Below, piece after piece: positions 1-9,560 of a stretch of 64,000 bases of DNA (positions within the stretch are counted from its first letter, which is position 1; each line of letters starts with the position of its first letter). The notes beneath the pieces were generated by a model that did no database searches, was not told the origin of the DNA, and saw nothing but the letters and a program-made list of their open reading frames with translations. Position numbers and translations under genes: made by a program. This DNA comes from Lachnospiraceae bacterium (GTDB taxonomy: Bacteria > Bacillota > Clostridia > Lachnospirales > Lachnospiraceae), in contig JAFVDW010000052.1 of the NCBI GenBank assembly GCA_017478245.1, forward strand, positions 1 through 64,000. Reading direction: 5' to 3'.

Positions 1-158
1 ACGAAAGATAGCAGCGTTGAAAAATCATATCTGGGGTTTGTAAAAAGGGAAAAATCTGATATAGTAAAGATAGTGAACCAATCTAAAGCACATTTCAGGT
101 GAAGTCTGTCTTTTGTTTTCCTACAGTAAATTTACGCTATCAGCAATTCCCTTAAATC

Positions 159-187
159 TTGACAAAGAAACTATAATTGTATAAAAT
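159..187 (+). promoter_or_regulatory. sigma-A-type promoter for ispE
   Basis: TTGACA at 159-164 and TAAAAT at 182-187 are separated by 17 bases, a near-consensus vegetative promoter. Apart from this, the first 263 bases of the window hold no convincing gene. A leader of about 70 AT-rich bases follows before the ispE start. Confidence 0.5.
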
Positions 188-263
188 TAAATACAATCCA
201 TGTATACAAAATACATTAATGTACAATAGTATTTATATAATAAGCAGGAAAGGCGTGTGTCCG

Positions 264-1154
264 ATGAATGAATGTCAGATGAAAGCATATGCAAAGATCA
301 ATTTAGGGTTAGATGTGGTCCGTAGATTGGAGAATGGCTATCATGAGGTACGGATGGTGATGCAGACGGTGGATATCTTTGATGAATTGACTTTGACACG
401 AATTCCACTGGATGCAACGGGAGCTTCCAAACCGCAGATTACTGTGACTGCCGATTCGGGTGAAATTCCCACCGACGAAAACAATCTGATTTATAAAGCA
501 GCAAAGCTCATGATGGAACAATATGATATTCGGGAAAGCGTACGGATTCATTTACAGAAAAATATTCCCATTGCAGCAGGTATGGCGGGAGGGAGCACAG
601 ATGCGGCTGCCACCCTGAAGGGGATAAATCGCCTGTTTGATCTGTCGGCGGATAGGGAAACCCTGATGAAGCTTGGAGTGAAGATTGGTGCAGATGTGCC
701 GTATTGTATTCTGGGAGGAACGGCTTTGGCGGAGGGAATCGGAGAGAAGCTGACACCGCTACCGGAGGCACCGGAGGTTTTTTTGCTGGTGGCAAAGCCG
801 GATATCAACGTCTCTACAAAATATGTCTATGAGCATCTGGATGCGGAGGGGATTGTAAAGCATCCGGATATTGACGGCATGGTGCGTGCGATTGAGCTTG
901 GAAGCCTACAGGGAATTCTGGAGCGCATGGATAATGTGTTGGAGTCTGTGACAGTGAAAGTACATCCTGTTATATCCACGATTAAGGAACGGATGAAGGA
1001 GTTGGGAGCCGTGGGAAGTCTAATGAGCGGAAGCGGTCCTACTGTGTTTGGGATTTTTTTGGAAAAAGAAAGTGCTGAAAATGCGTATGGGAAATTTCTT
1101 GCAGATGATTTGGCAAAGCAGGTGTTTGTAACGACATTTCACAATTACCTATGA
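264..1154 (+). CDS. ispE: 4-diphosphocytidyl-2-C-methyl-D-erythritol kinase
   Basis: GHMP-family kinase of the non-mevalonate (MEP) isoprenoid pathway. It phosphorylates CDP-methylerythritol in the cytoplasm. The N-terminus AYAKINLGLDV is the family opening and the ATP-binding loop PIAAGMAGGSTDAA lies at residues 102-115. A C-terminal GSLMSGSGPTVFGIF segment matches the second GHMP glycine motif. The start at 264 is chosen because AGGAAAGG precedes it by about 11 bases and it leaves no extra N-terminus; the frame extends further upstream from a TTG with no homology. The product is 296 residues, normal for the family. The GntR gene follows after 24 bases, probably in the same transcript. Confidence 0.95.
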   Translation: MNECQMKAYAKINLGLDVVRRLENGYHEVRMVMQTVDIFDELTLTRIPLDATGASKPQITVTADSGEIPTDENNLIYKAAKLMMEQYDIRESVRIHLQKNIPIAAGMAGGSTDAAATLKGINRLFDLSADRETLMKLGVKIGADVPYCILGGTALAEGIGEKLTPLPEAPEVFLLVAKPDINVSTKYVYEHLDAEGIVKHPDIDGMVRAIELGSLQGILERMDNVLESVTVKVHPVISTIKERMKELGAVGSLMSGSGPTVFGIFLEKESAENAYGKFLADDLAKQVFVTTFHNYL

Positions 1155-1178
1155 GCGGGATGAGGAAAGGAGAAGGGA

Positions 1179-1862
1179 ATGCAGGATAATTTGCAGGTTA
1201 CAATGGATGCGTTTCTACCATTGAGAGATGTGGTATTCAATACGCTCAGACAGGCAATCCTCACCGGAGAACTGAAGCCTGGAGAGCGACTGATGGAGAT
1301 TCATCTCGCCAATCGTCTGGGAGTCAGCAGGACGCCCATACGAGAAGCAATCCGTAAGTTGGAGCTGGAAGGACTGGTGACGATGGTTCCCCGCAAGGGA
1401 GCAGAGGTGGCACAGATCACTGAGAAGAGCATGAATGATGTGTTGGAGGTGCGCCGCGCGTTGGATGCGCTGTGCGTGGAACTGGCATGTGACCGTATAA
1501 CGGAAGAGGAATTACAGAAGCTTGAAAAGGCATGTGAAAATTTCGAGCAGGCAGTGAAAACCAAGGATGTCAAGGAAATTGCGCAGGCGGATGTGGCACT
1601 GCATGATATTATTGTGCAGGCGACCGGGAATCAACGTCTGATTCAACTGGTGAATAATCTGTCGGAGCAGATGTACCGCTATCGATTTGAGTATATTAAA
1701 GACTATAGTCAGCATGAGAGGTTGGTGGAGGAGCATAGAATTATCTATGAGAGTCTGGTGAAGAAGGATAAAGAGACGGCGTCCCAAGCTGCTAAGACCC
1801 ACATTGACAATCAGGAGAAGGCAATCATTCAACAGATTCGCCTGGATAGAGAACGACATTAA
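1179..1862 (+). CDS. GntR-family (FCD/FadR-type) transcriptional regulator
   Basis: DNA-binding regulator of 227 residues. A winged helix occupies roughly residues 12-80, with the typical GntR run GERLMEIHLANRLGVSRTPI. An all-helical FCD ligand-binding domain (about 88-215) follows; ALHDIIVQATGN carries the Asp/His type residues seen in metal- or acid-binding FCD proteins. FCD regulators usually sense small organic acids or sugar acids, but nothing here identifies the ligand. It starts 24 bases after ispE with a strong GGAAAGGAGAAGG ribosome site, so it may simply ride on the ispE transcript. No target gene is evident nearby. Confidence 0.9.
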   Translation: MQDNLQVTMDAFLPLRDVVFNTLRQAILTGELKPGERLMEIHLANRLGVSRTPIREAIRKLELEGLVTMVPRKGAEVAQITEKSMNDVLEVRRALDALCVELACDRITEEELQKLEKACENFEQAVKTKDVKEIAQADVALHDIIVQATGNQRLIQLVNNLSEQMYRYRFEYIKDYSQHERLVEEHRIIYESLVKKDKETASQAAKTHIDNQEKAIIQQIRLDRERH

Positions 1863-1975
1863 TGTTAGGATTTTGGGCAACAAAAAATTCATGTATATTC
1901 CCGCCTGAACGGGGCAATAATTTCTTTGACACGAGGTAGGTAATTCCTGCAAGAACGTGGTAAGGAGGTTATTGT

Positions 1976-2269
1976 ATGAGAAGTAAATGGAGAGAGTTGC
2001 GTATTGCTTTGGGGATTTGTGCGGCGGTCGGCTGGTGGGGGACGTTATATCCTGAATTCACGCTGTTGCCGGATACTTATCGGGTGGTTTTAAGCGAGGA
2101 CGAACTGGTAACGAACCTGCGAGAGCCGGGTTGGATTACAGATGAGACCCTATATCGCAGTATTCTTGCGGCAGATCCTGACAAAATCGTATATAAAAGC
2201 AAACTGTTGGAACAGTTGCAAAAGTTATTTGATACAAATTTTATCAGAAATGAGGACGAAAATGAATAG
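1976..2269 (+). CDS. small hypothetical membrane-anchored protein
   Basis: I do not recognise this 97-residue protein. An N-terminal hydrophobic stretch (about residues 9-28, IALGICAAVGWWGTLYPEF) looks like a signal anchor, followed by a short acidic tail. It has an excellent ribosome site (TAAGGAGG, 8 bases before the ATG). Its last codons overlap the murI start by 8 bases, so the two are probably translationally coupled. This arrangement suggests a conserved cell-envelope partner of murI, but that is inference. Confidence 0.75.
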   Translation: MRSKWRELRIALGICAAVGWWGTLYPEFTLLPDTYRVVLSEDELVTNLREPGWITDETLYRSILAADPDKIVYKSKLLEQLQKLFDTNFIRNEDENE

Positions 2270-3077
2270 TGCACCCATTGGCGTATTTGATTCCGGTGTG
2301 GGCGGTTTGACCGTTGCCCGTGAGATCATGCGACAGATTCCAAATGAGAAAATAATATATTTCGGGGATACCGCCCGTGTACCCTATGGAAGTAAATCGA
2401 AGGAGACAGTGACCCGTTTTTCCAAGCAGATTGTGCGGTTTTTGCAGACCTTTGAGGTGAAGACCATTGTGGTAGCCTGCAATACAGCCAGCGCGTTTGC
2501 GTTGGATGCACTGGAGAAGGAGATTGATATCCCTATTATTGGGGTGGTGAAGCCGGGGGCTAAGGTGGCAACAGATGTGACACGAAATGGCAAGATAGGT
2601 GTGATTGCCACAGAAGCGACCATTGGCAGCCGAATTTATTCTAAATACATAAAAGAGCTGAATAAGGATGTGACGATCTATGGCAAGGCATGCCCATTGT
2701 TCTGCCCCCTAGTGGAGGAGGGGTTATGGCAAGATCCGGTGACAGATGAGATTGCAAAGCGATATCTCACGGAGCTGATTGACATAGATATCGATACACT
2801 GATCTTAGGATGTACCCATTATCCGTTGATCCGTTCCACTGTGGGCAAGATTATGGGGGAGGGTGTGACGTTGGTGAATCCAGCATACGAGACGGCAAAG
2901 GAACTGAAAGAGTTACTGGCGGACAATGGATTGCTGAATGAGACACCTCCCGCACTCGGAGAAAATCAATATCAGTTTTATGTCAGTGATGGCGCGGAGA
3001 AATTCAAACGATTTGCCAATTCCATTATTAAGTATGGAATTTTGTCAGCCAAGACCATCAACATTGAGGAGTATTAG
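2262..3077 (+). CDS. murI: glutamate racemase
   Basis: Makes D-glutamate for peptidoglycan by cofactor-independent racemization. The protein is 271 residues. The N-terminal motif GVFDSGVGGLTV contains the catalytic Asp and Ser. The two catalytic cysteines sit in VACNTAS (Cys73) and LGCTHYPL (Cys183). The start at 2262 is preferred over an earlier in-frame ATG at 2142 because family members begin directly at the FDSGVGG segment and TGAGGA lies just upstream; the longer form would lie inside the preceding gene. It overlaps that gene by 8 bases and is followed after 12 bases by a DUF1934 gene, so all three look like one operon. Confidence 0.96.
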   Translation: MNSAPIGVFDSGVGGLTVAREIMRQIPNEKIIYFGDTARVPYGSKSKETVTRFSKQIVRFLQTFEVKTIVVACNTASAFALDALEKEIDIPIIGVVKPGAKVATDVTRNGKIGVIATEATIGSRIYSKYIKELNKDVTIYGKACPLFCPLVEEGLWQDPVTDEIAKRYLTELIDIDIDTLILGCTHYPLIRSTVGKIMGEGVTLVNPAYETAKELKELLADNGLLNETPPALGENQYQFYVSDGAEKFKRFANSIIKYGILSAKTINIEEY

Positions 3078-3089
3078 GGGAAACAGCCT

Positions 3090-3512
3090 ATGGAAAAAGT
3101 ACAGCTACAGATAACAGGTTTTCAGTGGAATGAAGAGAGAGAGGAAACCGGGGTAGAGACTGTGTGGGATGCAGAATATGGTGAGCGAAACGGTAGTCAT
3201 TATGTGATGTACGAGGAAGTGACACCAGATTTTCCGGTTCCTGTCAAATGTCGCATCAAATTCAAAAAAGATTATTTGGAACTGGTGAAGCAGGGACCTA
3301 TCACAACACAGATGTTTTTTGAGACGGGCAAAAAAAACGAAGTATATTATGGCACCCCCTATGGAAGTCTGGCGATGGAGATTGACACCAAAAGTATTGA
3401 GATGGAAATGCGTGGACATGTAATCTGCATTACAATAAAATATGGACTCACCACCTGGGATGAGCCCATATCAGATTGCCGATTGGATATAAAAGTTACT
3501 TTACCGGCTTAG
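3090..3512 (+). CDS. DUF1934 family protein (YwiB-like)
   Basis: A 140-residue protein resembling DUF1934, a calycin-like beta-barrel family widespread in Firmicutes with no established biochemical role. Features that fit are the alternating beta pattern, the central segment GSHYVMYEE, and the YGTPYGSLAMEIDT stretch. It follows murI by 12 bases and probably shares its transcript. Its 3' end overlaps the convergent gene at 3496-3969 by 17 bases. Confidence 0.8.
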   Translation: MEKVQLQITGFQWNEEREETGVETVWDAEYGERNGSHYVMYEEVTPDFPVPVKCRIKFKKDYLELVKQGPITTQMFFETGKKNEVYYGTPYGSLAMEIDTKSIEMEMRGHVICITIKYGLTTWDEPISDCRLDIKVTLPA

Positions 3513-3969
3513 CACCGGCTTTTTCCTGCATGCGCTCCACGAAGGCTTTGAAGCCGCGCTTCTTTTGCGCGGGCTGTGCTTCCGGCTTGCCGTGCAGACC
3601 CTTGACACCCAAGATGTAGATACCGCTGACAATAGCTTTTACTTCTTTCTTTACAGGAATGGAGTCGAAAATCTTTTCATCACTGATCAGAGTCACAATC
3701 TGAGGACCAACCTTCGCTTTGACGATGGGCAGCTTAGAGCCGCGCATCATTTTAGGTGTTTGGTCTATAACCATCTGTGGCAGACCGGAATCCTTGATTT
3801 TCATTCGCTTTTTATCAATGATAAGCATGGAGACCGTCTGCTTGTTCGCCTCCAGCATCTGCTGTTGCTCTTCCTGCTTTTTCTGAGCCTTTTTGCCAAG
3901 GAAATAAAGGACGACCATGATAATGGCAATGATAACTAAAATAATTAATAAAACAATCCAAGGTTTCAT
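3496..3969 (-). CDS. hypothetical single-span membrane protein
   Basis: A 157-residue protein with a strongly hydrophobic N-terminal helix (residues 4-24, rich in Ile and Val), a Lys/Gln-rich stop-transfer stretch and a soluble domain of about 110 residues. The soluble part contains a VSMLIIDKKRMKIKDSGLP segment, then basic residues towards the C-terminus. I do not recognise the family. The layout suggests a membrane-anchored cytoplasmic domain. It is transcribed from its own promoter in the intergenic space before 4190; a good AGGAGG lies upstream of its ATG. It converges on the DUF1934 gene with 17 bases of overlap. Confidence 0.75.
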   Translation of the reverse strand: MKPWIVLLIILVIIAIIMVVLYFLGKKAQKKQEEQQQMLEANKQTVSMLIIDKKRMKIKDSGLPQMVIDQTPKMMRGSKLPIVKAKVGPQIVTLISDEKIFDSIPVKKEVKAIVSGIYILGVKGLHGKPEAQPAQKKRGFKAFVERMQEKAGAKPVK

Positions 3970-4189
3970 TTTACAGGGAACCTCCTTTTTTTATTACAAA
4001 ACCGGACATATCCCATTGTATCACAATGTACCGTCAATAGGCAACTACACGTTTAAAAAACTTCAGGCTAATATTTGAAATGTTAGAAAAAAGCAGGAAA
4101 TACTTTCGTAATAGAAGAAAATATGTTACAATTAGTAACTGCAATACTTTTTTCTGAAAGAGAACGAATAGTAAGAGGAGTTTGAAGAC

Positions 4190-5287
4190 ATGAAAAAAAG
4201 AATGATTGGATTCATGGCAGTCCTGCTGACAGCAGGTTTACTGACAGGCTGCGGTGAAAAAGAAGAAGGGACATTATTAAAGGATATTAATGTGGATAAA
4301 TATGTGACATTGGGTGAATACAAGGGATTGCCTGTGTCTGTAGCGTTCCAGCAGGTAGATGAGGAGGAGGCTGTTTCTCTGGCAAATGAAGCCTACAGTT
4401 CTGCGGTTACAGCGGAATTGGGCGGAATCACTGATCGCGCAGTGGCAGTTGGAGACACGGTTATCATGGACTACGAGGGGAAACGTGACGGTGTTGCTTT
4501 TGATGGTGGTACGGCGCAGGGAGCAGATCTGACCATTGGCTCCGGCAGATTTATCGACGGCTTTGAGGATGGACTGATTGGCGTGATGCCCGGTGAAACG
4601 GTAGAGTTGAACCTTACTTTCCCGGAGGACTATTTTAATGAGGAACTGGCGGGAGCGGAGGTGGTGTTCACCGTTACAGTACATTATATATTGCCAGGAA
4701 TTGATGATATGACTGAGGACGCGGTGGTGGCTGCCCTTGGCATCGAGGATGTTGACACGGTGGATGGGTTAATTGCATACGCCAAAGAGTACCTGAACAA
4801 TCAAGTGGAAAGCTATAACCAGTCCAATTTGGAGAACGCTGTGATGGCTGCATTTATGGAACAGTGTGAGTTCGATAAATTGCCACAAAATCTTTTGGAG
4901 GAATACCAGAAGCTGATTCGCGAGAATTTGGAACTGGAAGCACAGCAGTATAGCAGTTATACAGGTTATGAGTTTGACGCAGAAACCTATGCGCAGCAGG
5001 CATACGGCTATGAGAGCCTGGAAGCATTTGTGACTGAAAATGCTGAGAGTGCAACCAAACAGGGCTTGGCATTGCAGGCGGTTGCCAATCGCGAGAATCT
5101 GAATTTGGATGATGAAGCGTTGGATGCCAGAATTCTGGAGTATGCACAGGAAGCGGGCTATGATACGATTGAGGAGTTTATTGGAGATACCTCAAAGGAA
5201 GATTTCAGAGAGTATTTCTTAAATGAGGATGTACTTCAGTTTCTGATTGATAATGCCGATGTAACGGAAAGCGCCGCGGAATCATAA
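4190..5287 (+). CDS. FKBP-type peptidyl-prolyl isomerase lipoprotein (trigger-factor-like)
   Basis: A 365-residue exported lipoprotein. The signal peptide ends in the lipobox LLTGC, so Cys21 would be lipidated. An FKBP-type domain spans about residues 80-170 (VIMDYEGKRDGVAFDGG, then GSGRFIDGFEDGLIGV). An acidic helical region resembling the trigger-factor C-terminal chaperone domain follows. It is probably an extracytoplasmic foldase that helps secreted proteins mature, by analogy with PrsA. It stands alone, 200 bases after a divergent gene and 80 bases before asnS. The ribosome site is AAGAGGAG. Confidence 0.88.
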   Translation: MKKRMIGFMAVLLTAGLLTGCGEKEEGTLLKDINVDKYVTLGEYKGLPVSVAFQQVDEEEAVSLANEAYSSAVTAELGGITDRAVAVGDTVIMDYEGKRDGVAFDGGTAQGADLTIGSGRFIDGFEDGLIGVMPGETVELNLTFPEDYFNEELAGAEVVFTVTVHYILPGIDDMTEDAVVAALGIEDVDTVDGLIAYAKEYLNNQVESYNQSNLENAVMAAFMEQCEFDKLPQNLLEEYQKLIRENLELEAQQYSSYTGYEFDAETYAQQAYGYESLEAFVTENAESATKQGLALQAVANRENLNLDDEALDARILEYAQEAGYDTIEEFIGDTSKEDFREYFLNEDVLQFLIDNADVTESAAES

Positions 5288-5370
5288 GGAAAGCTGCATG
5301 GGCTGTTGGAATGTGACAAGACGATACGGAAGATTGACTGCGTAATAATGAGAAAAGGATGGAAGAGAAG

Positions 5371-6762
5371 ATGGATTTGACGGATATCAAGGATTTGTAC
5401 AGACACAAGGAAGACTACATTGATAAGGAAGTGACCGTTGGCGGATGGGTGAGAAGTAATCGCGATTCCAAGAATTTTGGATTTTTAGTGATTAATGACG
5501 GTACTTTTTTTGACCCGCTGCAGGTGGTGTACAGCGACGAACTGGATAACTTTGCGGAGCTGTGCAAGATGAATGTAGGTGCGGCATTGGTGATTCGCGG
5601 CAAGATTGTGGCTACCCCCCAGGCAAAGCAGGCGTTCGAGATGCAGGCAAAGGAGGTGTTGGTGGAGGGTCCCTCCACAGCAGATTATCCCTTGCAGAAA
5701 AAGAGACATACCTTTGAGTACTTGCGTACAATTTCCCATCTGCGTCCCAGAACCAATACCTTTCAGGCGGTGTTCCGTGTGCGCTCTTTGATTGCTTACG
5801 CAATCCATACCTTCTTTATGGAGAGAGGATTTGTGTATGTGCACACACCGCTGATTACAGGAAGTGACTGTGAAGGCGCCGGTGAAATGTTTCAGGTGAC
5901 CACTGTGGATTTGAATAATATTCCTAAGACGGAAGACGGAGCGGTAGATTTTTCACAGGATTTCTTTAATAAACCTACCAACCTGACCGTAAGCGGACAG
6001 TTGAATGTGGAGACTTATGCGTTTGCATTTAAGAATGTATATACCTTTGGACCTACCTTTCGCGCGGAGAATTCCAACACCACCCGTCATGCAGCGGAGT
6101 TTTGGATGATTGAGCCGGAGATGGCTTTTGCTGATCTGACAGATGATATGGTTTTGGCAGAGAGCATGCTGAAATTCGTGATCCGCTATGTGTTGGAGAA
6201 CGCACCGGAGGAGATGGCGTTCTTTAATCAGTTTGTAGACAAGGGGCTGATTGAGAGACTACAACATGTGGTGAATTCCGATTTCGGTCATGTGACCTAC
6301 ACAGAGGCAATCGAGATCTTAGAGAAGCACAATGATGAGTTTGATTATAAGGTATACTGGGGCTGCGATCTGCAGACGGAGCATGAGAGATATCTCACCG
6401 AGCAGGAGTTCAAGCGTCCGGTATTCTAGACCGATTATCCTAAGGAGATCAAGGCTTTCTACATGAAGCTGAATGAGGACGGCAAGACGGTGGCAGCCAT
6501 GGACTGTCTGGTGCCCGGCATCGGAGAGATCATCGGCGGCAGTCAGAGAGAGGATAAGCTGGAGATTCTGGAGCAAAGAATGGAAGAGCTGGGATTGCGT
6601 AAAGAGGATTACGATTTCTATTTGGATTTGCGCAAGTACGGTTCCGTGCGTCATGCGGGATTTGGTTTGGGATTTGAGAGATGTGTGATGTACCTCACCG
6701 GCATGAGCAACATCCGTGACGTTATTCCGTTCCCCAGAACTGTGAATAACTGTGAGTTGTAA
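5371..6762 (+). pseudogene. asnS: asparagine--tRNA ligase interrupted by an in-frame TAG
   Basis: Class II aminoacyl-tRNA synthetase. The N-terminal OB-fold anticodon-binding domain ([19 protein letters not shown]) is followed by class II motif 2 ([20 protein letters not shown]) and motif 3 ([15 protein letters not shown]). The frame is open from 5371 to 6426, then TAG at 6427-6429 interrupts the conserved stretch [20 protein letters not shown]. The same frame then continues intact to 6762 with the rest of the catalytic core, including [12 protein letters not shown]. Without readthrough the product would lack motif 3 and be inactive. A TTG leucine codon is one substitution away from TAG. TAG ends several other genes here, so recoding is unlikely. 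The start is set at 5371 because AAAAGGA lies 11 bases upstream; ATG 5359 has no spacing. Confidence 0.85.
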
Positions 6763-6783
6763 AAGTATCAAGCTTGAAAAATG

Positions 6784-6818
6784 CACTCTGGACAAAGCTT
6801 TGTGTTCAGAGTGTTTTT
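6784..6818 (+). terminator. rho-independent terminator after asnS
   Basis: CACTCTG at 6784-6790 pairs with CAGAGTG at 6807-6813. The inner palindrome ACAAAGCTTTGT extends the hairpin and TTTTT follows. Confidence 0.85.
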
Positions 6819-6944
6819 GTATGCAGGGGAAGACCTTGTCACATTCTTTGTTCTTACATCCGGGGACTGTGTTTAAATTAAAATTTTTATATTTTTAAGA
6901 AATTTTATGCTGAAAAAACTTAGGGAGTATGTTATCCTAATTAC

Positions 6945-8462
6945 ATGAGAAAAAAATTACAAAAGATTACAAATTACATATTATTAGCCGGACTTACAGC
7001 GGCGGTTATATTGCCGAACCTTGATAGAAGACTGACTGTGGAGGCTACACAGGCGGCAGGAACCACACAGACGAATGTGCCTGCGCAGACGACTGCCTCT
7101 ACCCAGACCACTACCTCTATCAGAGATGTGCAGAATCAGATTCAAGATACCCAGAATCAGATTGATACCATCAATGACAAGATTGATGCGCTGTTGGATG
7201 AGCAGTCCATTATTGATGAAAAAATTGACGACCTGAATTCGGAAATCATCAATACCATGACAAGCATCGACATGAAGGAAGAGGAGTTGGCTGAGAAAGA
7301 AGGAGAATTGGCCGAAAAAGAAGCGCGTCTTGCGGAAATGCAGGTAGAGATTTCGGATGCAGAGGAAGCATACGAGCAGGCGAAGGAGAGACAAGAGCAG
7401 CAGTACAATGATATGCTGATTCGCATCCGTTACATGTATGAGAACGGCAACACTACACTTTTGGGTATGGTGCTGCAGGGAGACGGACTTTCGGGATTGT
7501 TGAATCGCATGGACTATGTGGAAAAGGTGTATGAGTATGATCGCAATAAGCTGCAGGAGTTTGAGGAGACTAAGCTACAGGTGCAGGAGCTGTGGGAGGC
7601 TCTCGTGGCAGAAGAAGCACTGTTGGAGACAGAAAAGGTAGCACTGGAGACAGCTCAAGAACAACTGGAAGAGGATAAACGTCAGTTGGAGAGCCAGAGA
7701 TCCAGTTTGAACACAATGCTTGCGCAGAAAAAGAAAGAGTCAGCCAACTATGACGCGGAGATTAACCGCGCTAAGCAGGAGGCGGCGGTTGCAGCAAAGC
7801 TTTTGAAACAGGAACAACAGCAGCTCAAGCTTTTGCAGGAGGAGCAAAATAAACCCAAGATAGATACCATCCCAACTACAACAGATAATACCGGAACAGG
7901 CACAGAGACTCCGGGTGGCAATCCTTCAGACCCTACGACGAATACAGAGCCCAGTGGAAATACCAACGTGGATGCCACGGATAATAACCAACCCACAGAG
8001 AATAACCAGCCGGACAACACAGGAGACAATCAGCCTTCGGAAAACAATACGGGTACATCCAATGGTGGAAATGGCACCGGCACAGGTACTTCATCGGTAA
8101 TTGACAGTGCATCTGGCAGTGAGTTGGGTAAAAAGATTGCGCGATATGCCTGCCAGTTCGTAGGGAATCCATATGTGCCGGGAGGCACAAGCCTGACCAA
8201 GGGAGCGGACTGTTCAGGATTTACCTACCGTGTCTACAGTGATTTTGGTTATACGCTTCCCAGAACCTCATATGAGCAGCGCAGTGCAGGTACAGCAGTG
8301 GACTACAGTAATGCACAGCCTGGTGACATCATCTGTTATGATGGGCATGTAGCCATTTACATTGGTGGCGGCAAGATTGTACATGCCAGCACGCAGAAGA
8401 CGGGCATCAAATACGGTAATGCCACATATCGTCAGATCCTTTCGGTAAGAAGAATCATCTGA
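6945..8462 (+). CDS. secreted NlpC/P60 peptidoglycan endopeptidase with coiled-coil N-terminus
   Basis: A 505-residue cell-wall hydrolase. A signal peptide (about residues 1-36) is followed by a Thr/Gln-rich segment and a long PcsB-like coiled coil (about 45-300, many Glu/Lys/Gln heptads). A low-complexity Asn/Thr/Gly linker (about 305-385) leads to a C-terminal NlpC/P60 domain. The domain shows the catalytic Cys in GADCSGFTYR and the catalytic His in DGHVAIYIGGGKIVHAS. Such proteins cleave D-Glu-mDAP bonds during cell separation and are usually held inactive by the coiled coil. No strong ribosome site precedes the ATG; AGGGAG is 17 bases away. It is monocistronic between two hairpins. Confidence 0.92.
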   Translation: MRKKLQKITNYILLAGLTAAVILPNLDRRLTVEATQAAGTTQTNVPAQTTASTQTTTSIRDVQNQIQDTQNQIDTINDKIDALLDEQSIIDEKIDDLNSEIINTMTSIDMKEEELAEKEGELAEKEARLAEMQVEISDAEEAYEQAKERQEQQYNDMLIRIRYMYENGNTTLLGMVLQGDGLSGLLNRMDYVEKVYEYDRNKLQEFEETKLQVQELWEALVAEEALLETEKVALETAQEQLEEDKRQLESQRSSLNTMLAQKKKESANYDAEINRAKQEAAVAAKLLKQEQQQLKLLQEEQNKPKIDTIPTTTDNTGTGTETPGGNPSDPTTNTEPSGNTNVDATDNNQPTENNQPDNTGDNQPSENNTGTSNGGNGTGTGTSSVIDSASGSELGKKIARYACQFVGNPYVPGGTSLTKGADCSGFTYRVYSDFGYTLPRTSYEQRSAGTAVDYSNAQPGDIICYDGHVAIYIGGGKIVHASTQKTGIKYGNATYRQILSVRRII

Positions 8463-8497
8463 TGGATAAGAGGGGAAGAATCATAAAAACAGTCAAA

Positions 8498-8530
8498 TTA
8501 AGGGCGCATATCCAGGGTATGTGCCCTTAA
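8498..8530 (+). terminator. probable terminator hairpin without U-tract
   Basis: TTAAGGGCGCATA at 8498-8510 pairs almost perfectly with TATGTGCCCTTAA at 8518-8530 around a 7-base loop. There is no run of T after it, so intrinsic termination is likely but not certain. Confidence 0.5.
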
Positions 8531-8669
8531 ATCATCAAGGTACGCAGATGTAACGGAACCTTATGAAATAGAGAATAGGTACATAAGATTGGATGCAAAC
8601 TCATACAATGAATGGGGAGTGGTCTTGTCTAATCACCTAAATCAAACAGAGACAAAAGGAGCGAGTGGA

Positions 8670-9458
8670 ATGAACGAATTAGGAATTATTTTTTTGGTGG
8701 CACTGATCTTAAGTGCAGTTGGATTTATCATGTATGTGTACTTTTTTTCAGTAGGCTATGGATTTTCCATTGCCGGTATCGGGATTGCATTACTGTTGTT
8801 GTTCAGAAGGGGCTTAAGCGTCGCTACGGTGAGTATGTGTGTATTGTTTGTGATATACGGATTGCGATTGGGTGGTTATCTGTTGATAAGGGAATTGAAA
8901 AGCACCGCCTATAAAAATCTGTTGAAAAATGAATCAAAGCACAATGTGAAAACAGGGGTCAAGGTCTGCATTTGGGTGAGTTGTGCAATCCTATATGTCT
9001 GTGAATGTGCGCCGGTGCTTTTCCGTATGCAGAGCGGGAAAGGAAATGATGCCTTTGCAGTGATTGGGATTGTGCTGATGGCAGCCGGTATATTGATGGA
9101 AATGCTGGCAGATTGGCAAAAGACAAAAGCCAAAAAGGACAATCCCGGCAGATTTGTGAGCACAGGGCTTTACAGAATGGTGAGATGTCCCAACTATTTT
9201 GGAGAACTGTTATTGTGGACCGGTGTGTTTGTATCCGGTTTGAATGTCTGCCACACACCCCTTCAGTGGCTTCTGTGTATCCTGGGATTCCTTGGCATCA
9301 ACTATGTTATGTTCAGTGGCGCCCGCAGACTGGAGCTGCGACAGGATAAGAACTACGGTGCTGATCCGGCATATCAGGAGTATGTCCGCACTACACCGAT
9401 CATCATTCCCTTCCTGCCAATCTATAGTGTCAAAAAACATAAATGGTTGGTGGCGTAG
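8670..9458 (+). CDS. DUF1295 / isoprenylcysteine methyltransferase-like membrane protein
   Basis: A 263-residue polytopic membrane protein with about six or seven hydrophobic segments. The C-terminal half carries the DUF1295 (steroid 5-alpha-reductase-like) signature: NPGRFVSTGLYRMVRCPNYFGE, followed by a hydrophobic stretch and QEYVRTTPIIIPFLP. Relatives are methyltransferases or reductases acting on lipids; the substrate is unknown. The start at 8670 is supported by AAAAGGA 9 bases upstream, and it leaves out 27 upstream codons of non-membrane character. It stands alone between the NlpC gene and the retron operon. Confidence 0.8.
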   Translation: MNELGIIFLVALILSAVGFIMYVYFFSVGYGFSIAGIGIALLLLFRRGLSVATVSMCVLFVIYGLRLGGYLLIRELKSTAYKNLLKNESKHNVKTGVKVCIWVSCAILYVCECAPVLFRMQSGKGNDAFAVIGIVLMAAGILMEMLADWQKTKAKKDNPGRFVSTGLYRMVRCPNYFGELLLWTGVFVSGLNVCHTPLQWLLCILGFLGINYVMFSGARRLELRQDKNYGADPAYQEYVRTTPIIIPFLPIYSVKKHKWLVA

Positions 9459-9560
9459 ATCTAAAAAATACATTGCATTTTGGTAACAACTGTGATAAAT
9501 CCGATGTCAGATTATCTGCGCAAATCTTGCTTAATTTCAACTGATTTCAATTACAAAATT

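Noticed and set aside
6427..6429. TAG in asnS as a pyrrolysine or reassigned codon
   Set aside because: TAG is the regular stop of several neighbouring genes (for example murI and the 97-residue ORF), and AsnRS has no known pyrrolysine. A point mutation or base error is simpler.
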